In this document: positions 7,995-18,704 of the stretch, in pieces
How the letters are laid out: each line of letters opens with the position of its first letter
How positions within the stretch are numbered: position 1 is the stretch's first letter
DNA from: JAIXWP01 sp041391745
GTDB taxonomy: Bacteria > Bacteroidota > Bacteroidia > Flavobacteriales_D > Sanyastnellaceae
Length of the DNA: 64,000 nt
Reading direction: 5' to 3'
Assembly: GCA_041391745.1 (NCBI GenBank)
Contig: JAWKNK010000001.1
Coordinates: 124,001 to 188,000 of the forward strand
Translations under genes and position numbers: made by a program
The notes under the pieces: generated by a model
Told to the model about the DNA's origin: nothing
Database searches by the model: none
The model's input: only the letters and a program-made list of their open reading frames with translations

Positions 7995-10519
7995 TCAATT
8001 TTCGAGTTCCTTCGTTTTCAACTCTAATAAAGTAAACGCCCGACTCCAATGTTTCAACATTGAAGTTGTGTTTTTGTCCTAAAATATTCTCGGTCATTAC
8101 CACTCGACCTAGCGCATCAAAGATTACAAGTGTACCCGTTCCTTTCAAAGCATTTCTTGAAATGGTAATGTCGTTTTTAGCAGGGTTTGGATAGATGTCG
8201 AAAGTAGCCATTTCCAACTCAGATACATTCAAATCGATAATGTTACCAGTGTAGTCAATCGTGCAGTTGTTCGCATCAGTAATAGTGCACGAGTAGGTTC
8301 CTTGTCCAATATCATTTGCAACATTGTCTTCATCCCCATTGGACCAAAGATATTCGTATGGTTGAACGCCTCCTGAAACGGTCAAATTGATATTTCCATT
8401 ATCACCAAAGAAAGCATCAGTGATCACCGCGGAAACTTCGAGAGGCGCGGGCTGTTCAATTGTGAAATCTATAGAAATAGGACATGCATTCACGTCCATT
8501 CCTGAAATTGAATATTCGCCTGCGGCCAATGCGTTGGGGTCAAGAGTTCCGAAATCCCAGGTAACTTCTCCAGTACCGCCGGTAGCAGAAAGTATAACTG
8601 TACGTTAGTTTCATTATTACATAAAACATTGGTAGTAATTGCTGATGCTTCCAAAGCATCTGGTTCTACAATTTCAAAGTTCAATGAAGTAATGCAGCCA
8701 TCTTCTGAAGTTGCTTCAAGTTCATACGTGTCTGGGGACAAATTCACAGCATTAAAGCCATCTGCTTGATCTAGCCATACGATGTTCGTTACGGCGTCAT
8801 TACTTTCAGTTAAACTGATAGCTCCATTGTCATTCCATTACAATCAATTTGTTGTACTTCTGCAAAAAATGTATTGAAGTATCCATCAGTAATTTCAATT
8901 TCGGAGTAAACAGAATAGCCCAATTCATTTGTAACAGTTACGCTATACATACCTGATTCTTCAATTGTGATTGTACTTTCTTCTGATCCTGTGCTCCAAG
9001 AATAGGTGCTCCACTCACCAGCAGATAGAGCTAGAGTAGTGCAGAGTATAGCATTGTTTTCAGCTTCAATTGTCTTCGATAAAGTGCTGCCTTTATATAG
9101 TCGTAACGCTCGCCAGCTTGAAGGTTGTAATATGTTTCTACCAATCCCATGGGCCAGTGAATAGAGAGACTATCAATGGCGTTAGCTTCATCAATGCCGA
9201 TGATTTTTGTATGCGCATTTTGACTTAAAAATCCTTCACCAATAAAAGTTCCATAGCGTTTTTTATTCCCGTCAATCCAATATTCTACTACGCTTCCAAT
9301 TGCGTCGGTATTGCTATACGTGCCATGTAAGTCAACTTTAACATAATTGCCACCAACGCCGTTATTTTCCCAAAAATATAGGAGTTTTGACTGCCTACAG
9401 TCGATTGAATCAAATCATAGAAACCGTCATTATTGAAATCTCCTCGTGCATTAGAGTAGGCATTGTAATATCTCCTAAAAAGCCTAATTCATTCGTTTCG
9501 GTAAAAGTGTTGTCTCCATTATTTACAAAAAATGGATTTTGGTTATTGCTTCCTGTGTCGTTACCATGTGAATGTCTTGGTCTCCATCATTATCAAAGTC
9601 AATCCAAGTTGTTCCATGTCATTCTATTCACTTCCAAGTTTGCTCCTGCAGCTTGATCTGTGTACATCCCTTCGTCATTCACTAAAAGAATATTTCATTG
9701 GCAATATTAGTAACGTATATCCCAGTCATCATCATTTTGAAAATCATCAATTGAAATACACATGGCTTCAATCATCAGATGCGCGCCGTTGTCAGCACCA
9801 ACATCAGTGAATGTTCCGTCACCGTTGTTCATGTACATCGTGCTTGTTTGATTTAAATCATTTATAAGAAACAAGTCAGGCCAAGAGTCTTCATTGAAAT
9901 CACAAAAAGTAGCTTGAAATGTAAGGTTAGATCCATTGCTCACACCAGCCAACATCGATACCTCTGTAAAAGTTCCATCACCATTATTGTGAAATAACCA
10001 ATTCGTAATTCCACCTGTGATGTTGTAATTGCAGATATACAAATCAATCCAACCATCTTTATCGTAATCTCCCCAGGTATGACCATATGATCGAACTCCC
10101 GTCATATTAGGAAGATTTAAATCATCCGTTATTTCTGTAAAAACAGGATAGCCATCGTTGCGATAGAACTTCGTGTTATTTCCTGTGTTACGAGCTTTCG
10201 TTACCAATAAGTCTGGATCTCCATCCTTGTCAAAGTCGCACCACGATGCTTGGCGCATGTCCAAGTTGTTTGGAATAATTTCTTTACGAATAAATCCAGT
10301 ACCTGTGCTTTCGTAAAAAACTAATGAATCACTTGCAGAGCAAAATGTAATATCGTCGTATCCATCTTGATTAAAATCGTAAAAAGTTACGCCTGCACCG
10401 TGTGAAATCGCACCGGTATTTACCATGCTTATTCCATAAGTTGAATTACCATTGGTAAAGCCCTGAGAAAATGCGATAACGGGAAGTAAAAAAAGAAGTG
10501 TTGTTAGTTGTTGTTTCAT
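7984..10519 (-). pseudogene. FG-GAP/ASPIC-UnbV T9SS surface protein, frameshifted in this sequence
   Basis: One gene of about 845 codons read in several frames. Intact first part (9707-10519): signal peptide MKQQLTTLLFLLPVIAFSQ, then FG-GAP/VCBS repeats with Ca-binding loops (DFNQDGYDD, DFDKDGDPD, DYDKDGWID, DFNEDSWPD). Reading on through shifts gives more repeats (DFDNDGDQD near 9590), an ASPIC/UnbV domain (SIHWPMGLVETY near 9160), Ig-like segments and, at 7984-8529, a type A T9SS sorting tail (FDIYPNPAKNDITIS ... RKLIIE). I count at least eight single-base indels between 8590 and 9720. The order matches the intact gene at 39793-42618. The protein stays readable through every shift, so errors in the sequence are likelier than real decay. 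Confidence 0.75.
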
Positions 10520-10524
10520 GATTA

Positions 10525-10532
10525 CAAAGATA
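10525..10532 (-). promoter_or_regulatory. -7 box upstream of the FG-GAP protein
   Basis: TATCTTTG on the minus strand ends 5 bases before ATG 10519, so the predicted start site falls on or next to the start codon. Suggests leaderless or near-leaderless transcription. Confidence 0.45.
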
Positions 10533-10555
10533 CCGTAATCATCAATAAAACCCTA

Positions 10556-11934
10556 TTAGATTTTAGTTAAACCGAGCGCTTCACCTTCTTTTAACATGTA
10601 ACTAAAAGCACTGTCAAAGTCATTTTTTATAATACCGTCGAGGATAGCATCTTTGATGGCGTTTTTAATAACACCAACCTCTTTACCGGGAGCTATACCA
10701 AATGTTTTCATGATCATCTCACCAGTAACTGGGGGTTGAAAATTGCGAATGTGGTCTTTCTTTTCAACTTCTTCCAGTTTTTCCTTTACGATCTCATAAT
10801 TATTGAGATATCGCTTTACTTTTTCTTCATTTTTTGAAGTGATATCGGCTCGACACAACAGCATCAAATCATCAATGTCATCCCCTGCTTCAAAGAGCAA
10901 TCTTCGAATTGCACTATCCGAGATTTCTTCCTTCGTTAATGCAATTGGACGTAAATGAAGTTGAACAAGTTTTTGTACATACTTCATTTGATGGTCGAGT
11001 GGCAGCTTTAATCGAGTAAAGATTTTAGGTACCATTCGTGCTCCCAAATCTTCGTGCCCATGGAATGTCCAACCATTGCCTGGCTCAAAACGCTTGGTTT
11101 GAGGTTTCGCGATATCGTGTAATATGGCGCTCCATCTCAACCACAAATTGTCCGATGTTTCACAAAGATTATCTAACACTTGAAGTGTGTGATAGAAATT
11201 GTCCTTGTGTGTAATGCCGTTTCTCTTTTCAGTTCCGTAAAGTTTCACCATCTCAGGGAAAACTGATGCAGTGCTTTAGTTTCGAACATCATTTTAAAAC
11301 CCTTACTCGGTCTTCGCGTCATTATCACTTTGTTCACTTCAGTGATAATTCGTTCCATACTAATAATCTGCAGGCGATGCGCATTACGCGTGATGGCTTG
11401 AAAACTATCTGGATGAATTGAAAATCCTAATTGAGACGCAAAACGAATAGCTCGCATCATGCGCAATGGATCATCACTAAAGGTGATATCTGGGTCGAGT
11501 GGTGTGCGAATGATTTTATTTTGAAGGTCATTCAATCCATTAAACGGATCGATGAGATCTCCGAAATTCTCTGTCTGCAATGAGATGGCCATTGCATTGA
11601 TTGTAAAATCTCTGCGATTTTGATCGTCTTCAATAGTACCCGGAATAACATCTGGTTTTCTAGAATCTTTATTGTAGGATTCCTTTCGTGCACCAACAAA
11701 CTCTAGATCATAATCCGCAAAGCGAAATTGAGCTGTTCCGAAATTCTTGAAAATGTTGACTTTTTTGACTCCCAATTTGTCCGCAACTTGCTTGGCGAGT
11801 GCTATGCCATCTCCATTTGTTACAAAGTCGTAATCCTTGTTGGGACGTTTGAGGAGAATATCGCGCACCATTCCTCCAATCGCATATACTTCAATGTTCA
11901 ACTCTTCGGCAGCTTTACCGATGGTTTTAAACAT
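10556..11934 (-). CDS. CCA tRNA nucleotidyltransferase with HD domain (one-base frameshift)
   Basis: About 459 residues if read through one lost T near 11260 (QFSLRW-stop versus QFFPEMVKLYG). The start is ATG 11934. The head has the class II nucleotidyltransferase signature GGMVRDILLKRPNKDYDFV, RRDFTINAMA and RMMRAIRFA; the C-terminal half has an HD phosphohydrolase-like domain (LHDIAKP, FHGHEDLGARM). It adds or repairs the CCA end of tRNAs, so it should be essential, which argues that the shift at a T run is a sequencing error. Typical Bacteroidota length once joined. It ends 36 bases ahead of the -7/ATG region of the downstream FG-GAP gene. Confidence 0.9.
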
Positions 11935-12014
11935 TTGCGCGCGTATGTGAGACTTGAGATTCAAAGCTAAAAAATGGGGGTGCAAATGTAGGTCATTATT
12001 TTTGAATGTCAGAC

Positions 12015-14255
12015 CTAATGCGCCACTACAACTTTGATTCGGTTTTGATCAGCTATCAGTAGGTACACTCCATTAGGTAAATGACCTAAATCCATTTGAT
12101 TAACATTATACTGCTTTTGAATACACGTTCCTTGAGATGTAAAAAGGTTAACTTCTTTAAAGTATCTATTCAAATTCAAAAGGGAAGTAGTTGGGTTAGG
12201 ATATGCCATGATATTTTCATCGTATTCAATCACACTTAGCACAGCATTCGGTGCATTTGGAGTAGTGTTCTCAAACATCATCCACATATCAGACAATTCT
12301 GTTACCCTACCATACGATTGATTGGTAGGAATATTAGGTAAAACAGCGAAGTCAACTAGCCTCGGAAATCCTTGAAGGATTTGAAAGAGGTAGATATTTT
12401 CATTTCCATTGCTGATGGCAAAATTGCAATGTGAAATTCCCAATTCAGGTTGGTTATCGGCCCAATAAGTTCTAAAGCTATTTTCGAGTTGAATCTGATT
12501 AGGAAGTTTCCATTTATTCCAATTCTGAATATCATCTGACAAATAGAAATTCTGAAGATTCACATTACTTCCCGAGCCGTTATAGATTTCTATCCAATCA
12601 CTAAAATTTCCTGATTCATCGGGATAAGTGTCAAAATTTTCGGCCATCACTTCATTTATTTCAAGCCTTTGGCTTGGAATCGTTGACCATTTTATCATCC
12701 ATTCATCATTGCATGGATAGAAATACTCGTCTCCATTGGAAGTAATACCTTTTAGGCGGTAGTAAACTTCATCTTCTTCATTGATTTCTATATGGGCATG
12801 GTAGAAAGAGTCACTTGAGAAATTGTCGGGATAATTTCCATCATCAAAAAGTTCAAGTTCTGTAAGCTGATCGTTGATTGAATATTGTAGGAAAACGTGT
12901 TCCGCATTTTCCACTAATCCTTGAAATTCGAGAACCGCTGAAAACGGTGTTTCATCAATGATATTGCTGAACATAATATTTTCGTTGTATTGTTCCAATG
13001 TAGAAAGAGCTGAGATTCTTCGATTGAAAAAATAGCTATTTAATCCATATGCGATATGTCCTCCCCAAGCGCTAGTGGCGGCGTTTTCAAAATCTTCCAT
13101 GGTGAAACCATAATCCAATGGATAATAAGGGTCGCTGGCCACAAATTCACCTATTAATTCTTGATAATAATTTACCTTTTCATCCAACCATTCTCCTTCA
13201 TAAAAGGATTGTAAAAATTTCTGTACATAAAATGAGAACTTATCACGGAGTATCTGATTGTTCATTATGAAAGAGTAGAGCGGGCGGGCTTGTCCTGAAG
13301 GTTTCCAGTTGTAAATATTCCTATTCGTCCAGTTGATTCCGAACCAATCTATGCCCAAAGTATTATCTAGATCATATGGTATCCACTCCATTTGTCCATT
13401 TTGATCGTTGGAATAGAGATAGTAATTGTTGGTATTGTACACATAACCATCCCAATGCCCCTGAATCACTTCCAAAGCAAGGTATTGAATATACCTGTCT
13501 ACATCGAAACTACTGTAAATATCGCAAGTGTTGGTCTCGTTGAAATCAGTATTTAAGAGAGTTGCAAAGTCTCGAATAGTGGAATAGTCGTCTGCCCATG
13601 TGTTGGTTTTCAGTTGATAGATCCTTCTTCCAAAAACTTCGAGTTTGTAGTCTTGTTGGTTGGAACCGAGATAAGTAAGATCTGCAGGGTATAGACATTT
13701 ATAGAGCGCACCGTCACCTTGTTGGTCAAAGTACTTAGCTGCAAAATTCTCATCGATGTGCTCAGTATTCAAATACAATCCTCTGTATTCATCGTTGATA
13801 TAAAGCGCGACGAAAGACGTTCTACAGCCGGGTAGACCAGATTCTCTCATCATGTCCCAACACAGTTTTGTTCGCAGTAAGCTTACATCGTTATGTTGTC
13901 CATTCAGGTTCATCTTTTCCAAACCATTCCACTTCCTATTTTCGAAAGTATTAAAGGAGACTTTGAATGATTTTTTCTCTGCTTCTCTTGAAGTGTTTCC
14001 TCTCAAGCGAAAACCAATGTTGAGAACAGTGTCGTTTATTGATGAGCTTTGATAAATAAAAGTTGCCGGAAATTCATGATTGCTATACAAGTTGGGTTCG
14101 GCAAGAATCCAACTGAGACTGTCGGGATGAATTAAAATTTTCACCGTAGCTACCTCATCTTGTGGATATGCCACCCCGAATGGCTCTAAACTTTGAGCGA
14201 ACGCAAAAGGTATTGAAATGTAAAAAACTGATAATAAGGCTGATAAATATTTCAA
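12015..14255 (-). CDS. CotH-kinase family T9SS-secreted protein with lamin-tail domain
   Basis: About 746 residues starting at TTG 14255, which gives a clean signal peptide (KYLSALLSVFYISIPFAFAQ); a TTG at 14285 lies inside the promoter -7 box and has a poorer signal. Residues about 40-430 are a CotH protein-kinase-like domain (GFRLRGNTSREAEKKSFKVS, then GLYLNTEHIDENF and IPYDLDNTLG with the metal-binding D-x-D). A lamin-tail domain follows at about 545-660 (INEVMAENFDTYPDESGNFS, DWIEIYNGSG), then a type A T9SS tail (MAYPNPTTSLLNL ... GVYLLIADQNRIKVVV). CotH of Bacillus phosphorylates spore-coat proteins; the target here would be extracellular. Not in a visible operon. Confidence 0.88.
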   Translation of the reverse strand: MKYLSALLSVFYISIPFAFAQSLEPFGVAYPQDEVATVKILIHPDSLSWILAEPNLYSNHEFPATFIYQSSSINDTVLNIGFRLRGNTSREAEKKSFKVSFNTFENRKWNGLEKMNLNGQHNDVSLLRTKLCWDMMRESGLPGCRTSFVALYINDEYRGLYLNTEHIDENFAAKYFDQQGDGALYKCLYPADLTYLGSNQQDYKLEVFGRRIYQLKTNTWADDYSTIRDFATLLNTDFNETNTCDIYSSFDVDRYIQYLALEVIQGHWDGYVYNTNNYYLYSNDQNGQMEWIPYDLDNTLGIDWFGINWTNRNIYNWKPSGQARPLYSFIMNNQILRDKFSFYVQKFLQSFYEGEWLDEKVNYYQELIGEFVASDPYYPLDYGFTMEDFENAATSAWGGHIAYGLNSYFFNRRISALSTLEQYNENIMFSNIIDETPFSAVLEFQGLVENAEHVFLQYSINDQLTELELFDDGNYPDNFSSDSFYHAHIEINEEDEVYYRLKGITSNGDEYFYPCNDEWMIKWSTIPSQRLEINEVMAENFDTYPDESGNFSDWIEIYNGSGSNVNLQNFYLSDDIQNWNKWKLPNQIQLENSFRTYWADNQPELGISHCNFAISNGNENIYLFQILQGFPRLVDFAVLPNIPTNQSYGRVTELSDMWMMFENTTPNAPNAVLSVIEYDENIMAYPNPTTSLLNLNRYFKEVNLFTSQGTCIQKQYNVNQMDLGHLPNGVYLLIADQNRIKVVVAH

Positions 14256-14282
14256 GGGTAATGATATTCCAGATGATAATTT

Positions 14283-14305
14283 CAAAAATAGTGTATTTTG
14301 TACAC
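14283..14305 (-). promoter_or_regulatory. CotH gene -7 box with adjoining palindrome
   Basis: Minus-strand -7 box TATTTTTG (14283-14290) touches a perfect inverted repeat GTGTA-N5-TACAC (14291-14305) that fills the place between -7 and -33. The same 16-mer GTGTATTTTGTACACT recurs upstream of the GH65 gene at 35868. A repressor or activator site is possible; inference only. Confidence 0.4.
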
Positions 14306-14332
14306 TAGCCTCAGGAATAGGTAAGATTTCGT

Positions 14333-14408
14333 TATCTTTGTTTAAGATAATTTCAATCTTGAATTAACAGAAAATCAAAGGTTAGAAGCAACTTCTACCT
14401 TTTTTTTT
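14333..14408 (+). ncRNA. Short terminated leader or small RNA upstream of the adhesin operon
   Basis: A -7 box TATCTTTG (14333-14340) is followed about 38 bases later by a hairpin (AAGGTTAGAAG, loop, CTTCTACCTT; one bulged T) and a run of nine or ten Ts (14399-14408). The predicted transcript is about 60 bases and contains no useful reading frame. It ends 75 bases before the first gene of the operon, so it could be an attenuator leader or an independent small RNA. No clear -33 element was seen. Confidence 0.35.
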
Positions 14409-14483
14409 ACATCATATTTAAGATTGCTTTACAAAGTTGACATTTCTGTGTTTTCTTTGGCAACCCAAAATTAACCAAACCAA

Positions 14484-14843
14484 ATGAAAAAGGCCTTAAC
14501 TATTTTATTTTTAGGTTTTTCTACTGTGCTTTTTGCTCAACATACAGCAACTGTGCAGACCTCTTTTCAAAAAGATCATCAAAAAAATGAAGTATCAATT
14601 CAATTTCAGCTCGATTCAGAGTTGAATTCCAGTGAATTAGCTTCAGTTTTAGAGTGGGCTTCAGACAATTCGTCTTTGCTCATTCTCCATGTAGAAAACA
14701 AAGTTGTTTCTTTCAAAACTGCCATTGACAGATTGGAGAGAGCCTATTTCACCAAGCCATTTGCCATGATGAATATTGATTCAATCATAGTAGAAGGCCG
14801 CGAATTAAGTATTGAAGAATTCTTCACCACGAATAACCTATAA
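14484..14843 (+). CDS. Small secreted protein, unknown function
   Basis: 119 residues: signal peptide KKALTILFLGFSTVLFAQ, then a mature part of about 100 residues with no cysteine and no recognisable motif. The middle (ELASVLEWASDNSSLLILHV) has a helix and strand look; IIVEGRELSIEEFF closes it. It overlaps the start of the large T9SS protein (TAATG at 14841-14845), so the two are translated together, and it may assist that protein's secretion or assembly. No family recognised. Confidence 0.65.
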   Translation: MKKALTILFLGFSTVLFAQHTATVQTSFQKDHQKNEVSIQFQLDSELNSSELASVLEWASDNSSLLILHVENKVVSFKTAIDRLERAYFTKPFAMMNIDSIIVEGRELSIEEFFTTNNL

Positions 14844-17800
14844 TGACAATGAAAAAAGGGAATTTATTCCTAGCGTTAATTGCAGTTGTGCTTAGCACTT
14901 CTGCTTTTGCACAAATCACCGGCAATGGTTTCGACAGTCGCTCTCTTACTGCTTATACCAATGGCGCGGATAACGATAGTATTTACTTCTACTGTGCTGG
15001 AGCTTTAGGCTCTTTAACAGCAACTCCTGAAGGTGGAGTAGGTCCATACGATTTTGTATGGCAAGTTTATGACCCAGGAACCAATGGCTATGCTGCAGTT
15101 TCCACTGAAAATGATGTGGCCACTTCTACTGTTACCGGGTTAAATCCAGGAGGATATCGTGTTACTATAACGGATGCAAACGGAAATAATGCGGGCTGTT
15201 TTAGAGCTTGGGTGTCTCAAGTGCTTTCTAACCCCTCGGTGAATGTGAACCCAATTCCACCTGGATGTGGTTCATTCACTTTGAATGGTCAAGTAACCTA
15301 CGGTACAGCTTCGCCATTTTATAATCCTCCGGCAGAACCGATGATTATTAATGCGAATACTGAAATTACAGTTTGTTTTTCGGCAACGCACACTTATGTA
15401 TCGGATTTAGCTTTCTATTTTGTAGGTCCCACTTCTTGTGGTTCGCCAACAATTTTATTGGCATCAAGCCCTGGTATATGTAACGGTGGTAATGATATAA
15501 ATAATCTTTGCTTCACGACAGAGGCTGCACCTAACTTCAACGTTTGTGGAGCTCCAACTCCATTAACAGGTACATATGATTCTTATGGAGCTGGAAACAC
15601 ACCAATCAACTGGGCTCCGCTTTACGGCTGTGATGCTGCTGCTTCTGGTTGGAGAGTTCAGATTTATGACTGTGTAGGTGGAGACGTTGGTAGCTTGACA
15701 GGTGCTAACATCACCTTCAATGGAGCTGGCGGATGTACTGAGAACAATCAATTTATTATACAACACCTGCTGGTTTCGGTAGTGTAATCAATGATAATAG
15801 TTGCACTGCCGGTACAGCTTCTATATACACTGTTCCTTCACCAACTACCAATGCAATTCCATATACAAATGGATTCCAATGGACAGCTAGTCCTACTGTA
15901 ACTATTCCTGGTTCAACAACTAGCTTAACACCTACAATTAATCCAGGGCCACAAGTAAATACAGCTTTCACGCTGACAATTACTGGGAATGGTCCAGGTG
16001 CGGCTTGTGGTGGTAACATTTCAGATACTGAAACACGTGTATTCCAGATCCCAGATAACCCTTCAATTGAACCATTGGATGGACCTGTTTGTATTGGTTC
16101 ACCTGCATTCAACCTCGTTGCAACCCCAGCTGGCGGTACTTGGAGTGGACCTGGAATTGTAAATGCTACAACTGGTTTGTTTAATGCGTCTTTTGCAGGT
16201 GGTCCTGGCATCAAGACAATAACTTACGGGTTTGTTAGTGGTGGTTGTAATATCACTACTACCATGCAGATAGAAGTTCAAGCTTCTGTAAATTCATCGA
16301 TTACCAATGCACCAGCTGTTATTTGTGATGACGCTACAGTTGTAGATTTAAATGCTGCAACCGGTGGCGGAACGTGGAGTGGAACAGGAATTACAGATGC
16401 TGCTACGGGTATATTTGATTCAAGCGTTTCAGGCTATGGAGAATTCGAAGTGACTTATTCCATACCAAATGTATGTAATGGTACAAGCACCGCGACTATT
16501 GCTGTGGTGCAAGCGGGACCTGCACAAATTACTAACCCGGGTACATTATGTGAGTCACAAGGCACCGTGTTCCTTCAAGGATCTCCAAGCAATGGTACTT
16601 GGGCGGGAACTGGAGTTGTTGATCCGGCTACTGGAGAATTTGATCCTGCAGTTTCTGGAGGTGGTATTTTCAATGTGAGCTACAATTTTGATCCAAATGG
16701 ATGTATCACATCTTCGAATACGGACATAGAGGTAACTCCATCTGCAAATACATCTATTATTGATCCAGGAACGATTTGCGAATCATTCGGTGTAGTTGAT
16801 ATCGCACTAACAAACGAAGCTGCGAACGGAACATGGTCTGGTAATGGTATTACCAACCCAGCAACCGGAACCTTTGATCCGAGTATTACTGGTGGTGGAA
16901 TCCAAACTGTATTCTTTACTGTTCCAAATACATGTGACGGAGAATTGTCATTGGACATTAATGTGGTGCCAGATGAGCCAACTGTAATCAATGATCCTGG
17001 TGCCATTTGTGTGAGTAGCACAAGCGTGATACTTACTTCAAATATTATCGGAGGAGCATGGACTGGTGGCGGCATTACTAACGGCACAACTGGTGAGTTC
17101 TCTCCGGCTAGTGCAGGGTTAGGAGCGACCACTATTACTTTTGATCCAGACAACCAATGTTCTGAAACGGCTACAATTGATATTGTTGTTAACCCAGATG
17201 TAGATCCAACAATTACTGATGTTAATCCAATTTGTGAGGATGCAGATCCTATCCAACTTCAATCTGTAGATGCGGGTGGAACTTGGTCAGGAAATGGGGT
17301 GGATCCAAATACGGGAATTTTCAATCCTGGTGCAGCTTCAATAGGATCTAATACAATTTCGTACACTTTCTCTGGCGCTTGTACTGGTCAAGATCAAATT
17401 ACAATTGATGTTGTGGCTCAACCAACTTTAGTTCTTCAAACAACAGCTCCAATATGTGTTAACAATACAAACTACCAGCTTACTGCTACACCAGCAGGAG
17501 GTACGTGGAGTGGACCTAATGTTAGCGCTTCTGGTGTGTTCAATGCTCAAGCAGCGGGCGTTGGTCCTCAATCTGTGACCTATTCAGTTGGTGGAGTATG
17601 TGCGGTAAGCACAGACTTTAACTTGAGTGTTGTGGCTTTGCCAACTGTAACGGCAAGTGCAGACGATGCCATTTGTGTTGGTGAATCAATTACTATTAGC
17701 GCAAGTGGAGCTGTGAGCTATTCTTGGTCGTCTGGTAGTCAAAGCAGCAATGCAACTGTTCAACCAAACACAACAACCACTTATACCGTAACAGGAACCG

Positions 17801-18654
17801 ATGCTAATGGTTGTCAAAACACAGATCAAGTTGTAATTACCGTAAATCCACTTCCTGTGGTTACAGCAACCGTAAACGATAATTCTATTTGTGAAGGTGA
17901 ACAGGTAACGCTTACAGCTACTGGATTAGTAAATTACAACTGGACTTCTTCTCAGAACATCCAGAATGCAAACAACAATATTGCGACATCTACTCCTGCC
18001 AACTCGGCAATCTTTACAGTGTCTGGTACAGATGCTAACGGTTGTGGTGGTTCGGCTCAAGTTTCAGTAGCGGTAACAATTATTAATACCATTTTCTCAA
18101 CAATTGGTGGTTTCAACAACGAACTTGTAGGGCCAGTTACTTTCCAAATCTCTTCTAATGCTACAAGCTTTGATTGGGACTTTGGAAACGGTGAGACGGA
18201 AGAAGGTATTATTGGTACGGGTAATGTGGAAATGACATACAATTCTCCTGGATTGTATGATGTAATCGTAACTTCATATTTGGGTGAGTGTTCTCAAGAA
18301 GATCAAATCATTTTAAGTATTGATGAGGACGTTGTATTGATTGTACCAAACGTAATTACTATCAATGGCGACGGATTGAACGACGTTTACCGTGTGATGG
18401 GAAGATGTATTGATACATTCGATATGTTGATCTACACAAGATATGGTGAGTTAGTAGCTGAAATTCATGACTACGACCGATTCAAACCAGATCCACTAGG
18501 AATATACGGAAGCTATAATAATGACCCATATGATATTTGGGCTCCTAGGAATAAATTGAATCCAGGAACATACTTCTATCATTATGAAATGGTAGACTGC
18601 GCAAGCAGAAAAGTTTCGAAGACTGGTGAAATTACTGTTCTTGATGGTAAATAA
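14843..18654 (+). CDS. Large repetitive adhesin-like T9SS cargo, type B sorting tail (one frameshift)
   Basis: About 1270 residues once a lost base near 15755 is allowed for. ATG 14843 or 14849 gives a signal peptide (KKGNLFLALIAVVLSTSAFAQ). Order: an SprB-like segment, a P-domain-like region at about residues 120-310 (ITVCFSATHTYVSDLAFYF ... GWRVQIYDCVGGDVGSLTG), seven tandem Ig-like repeats with the core GTWSGxGI..TGxF (about 16075-17640), two further Ig-like repeats (TYTVTGTDANGC), a PKD domain (FDWDFGNGETEEG), and a type B gliding-associated C-terminal domain (PNVITINGDGLNDVYRVMG ... GTYFYHYEMVDC). The product should be exported by T9SS and anchored on the cell surface, where it may act in adhesion or gliding. 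Confidence 0.85.
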
Positions 18655-18672
18655 TCAAAAACATAAACTCAT

Positions 18673-18704
18673 AAAAAATCCCGACAATTGTCGGGATTTT
18701 TTTT
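18673..18704. terminator. Bidirectional terminator between the adhesin and purC
   Basis: Perfect palindrome with stem ATCCCGACAA/TTGTCGGGAT, preceded by As and followed by eight Ts. It serves both the plus-strand adhesin and the minus-strand ffh-purC operon. Confidence 0.85.

Noticed and set aside
16075..17640. Regular repeats in the adhesin gene that could be mistaken for a CRISPR or DNA repeat array
   Set aside because: The period is about 215-230 bases and the repeat is conserved at protein level in a continuous frame, so it is a coding repeat.
7984..18654. Phase variation as the cause of frameshifts in surface-protein genes
   Set aside because: The same type of indel also hits rho, the CCA-adding enzyme and DUF4199, and the affected runs are short; error is simpler.
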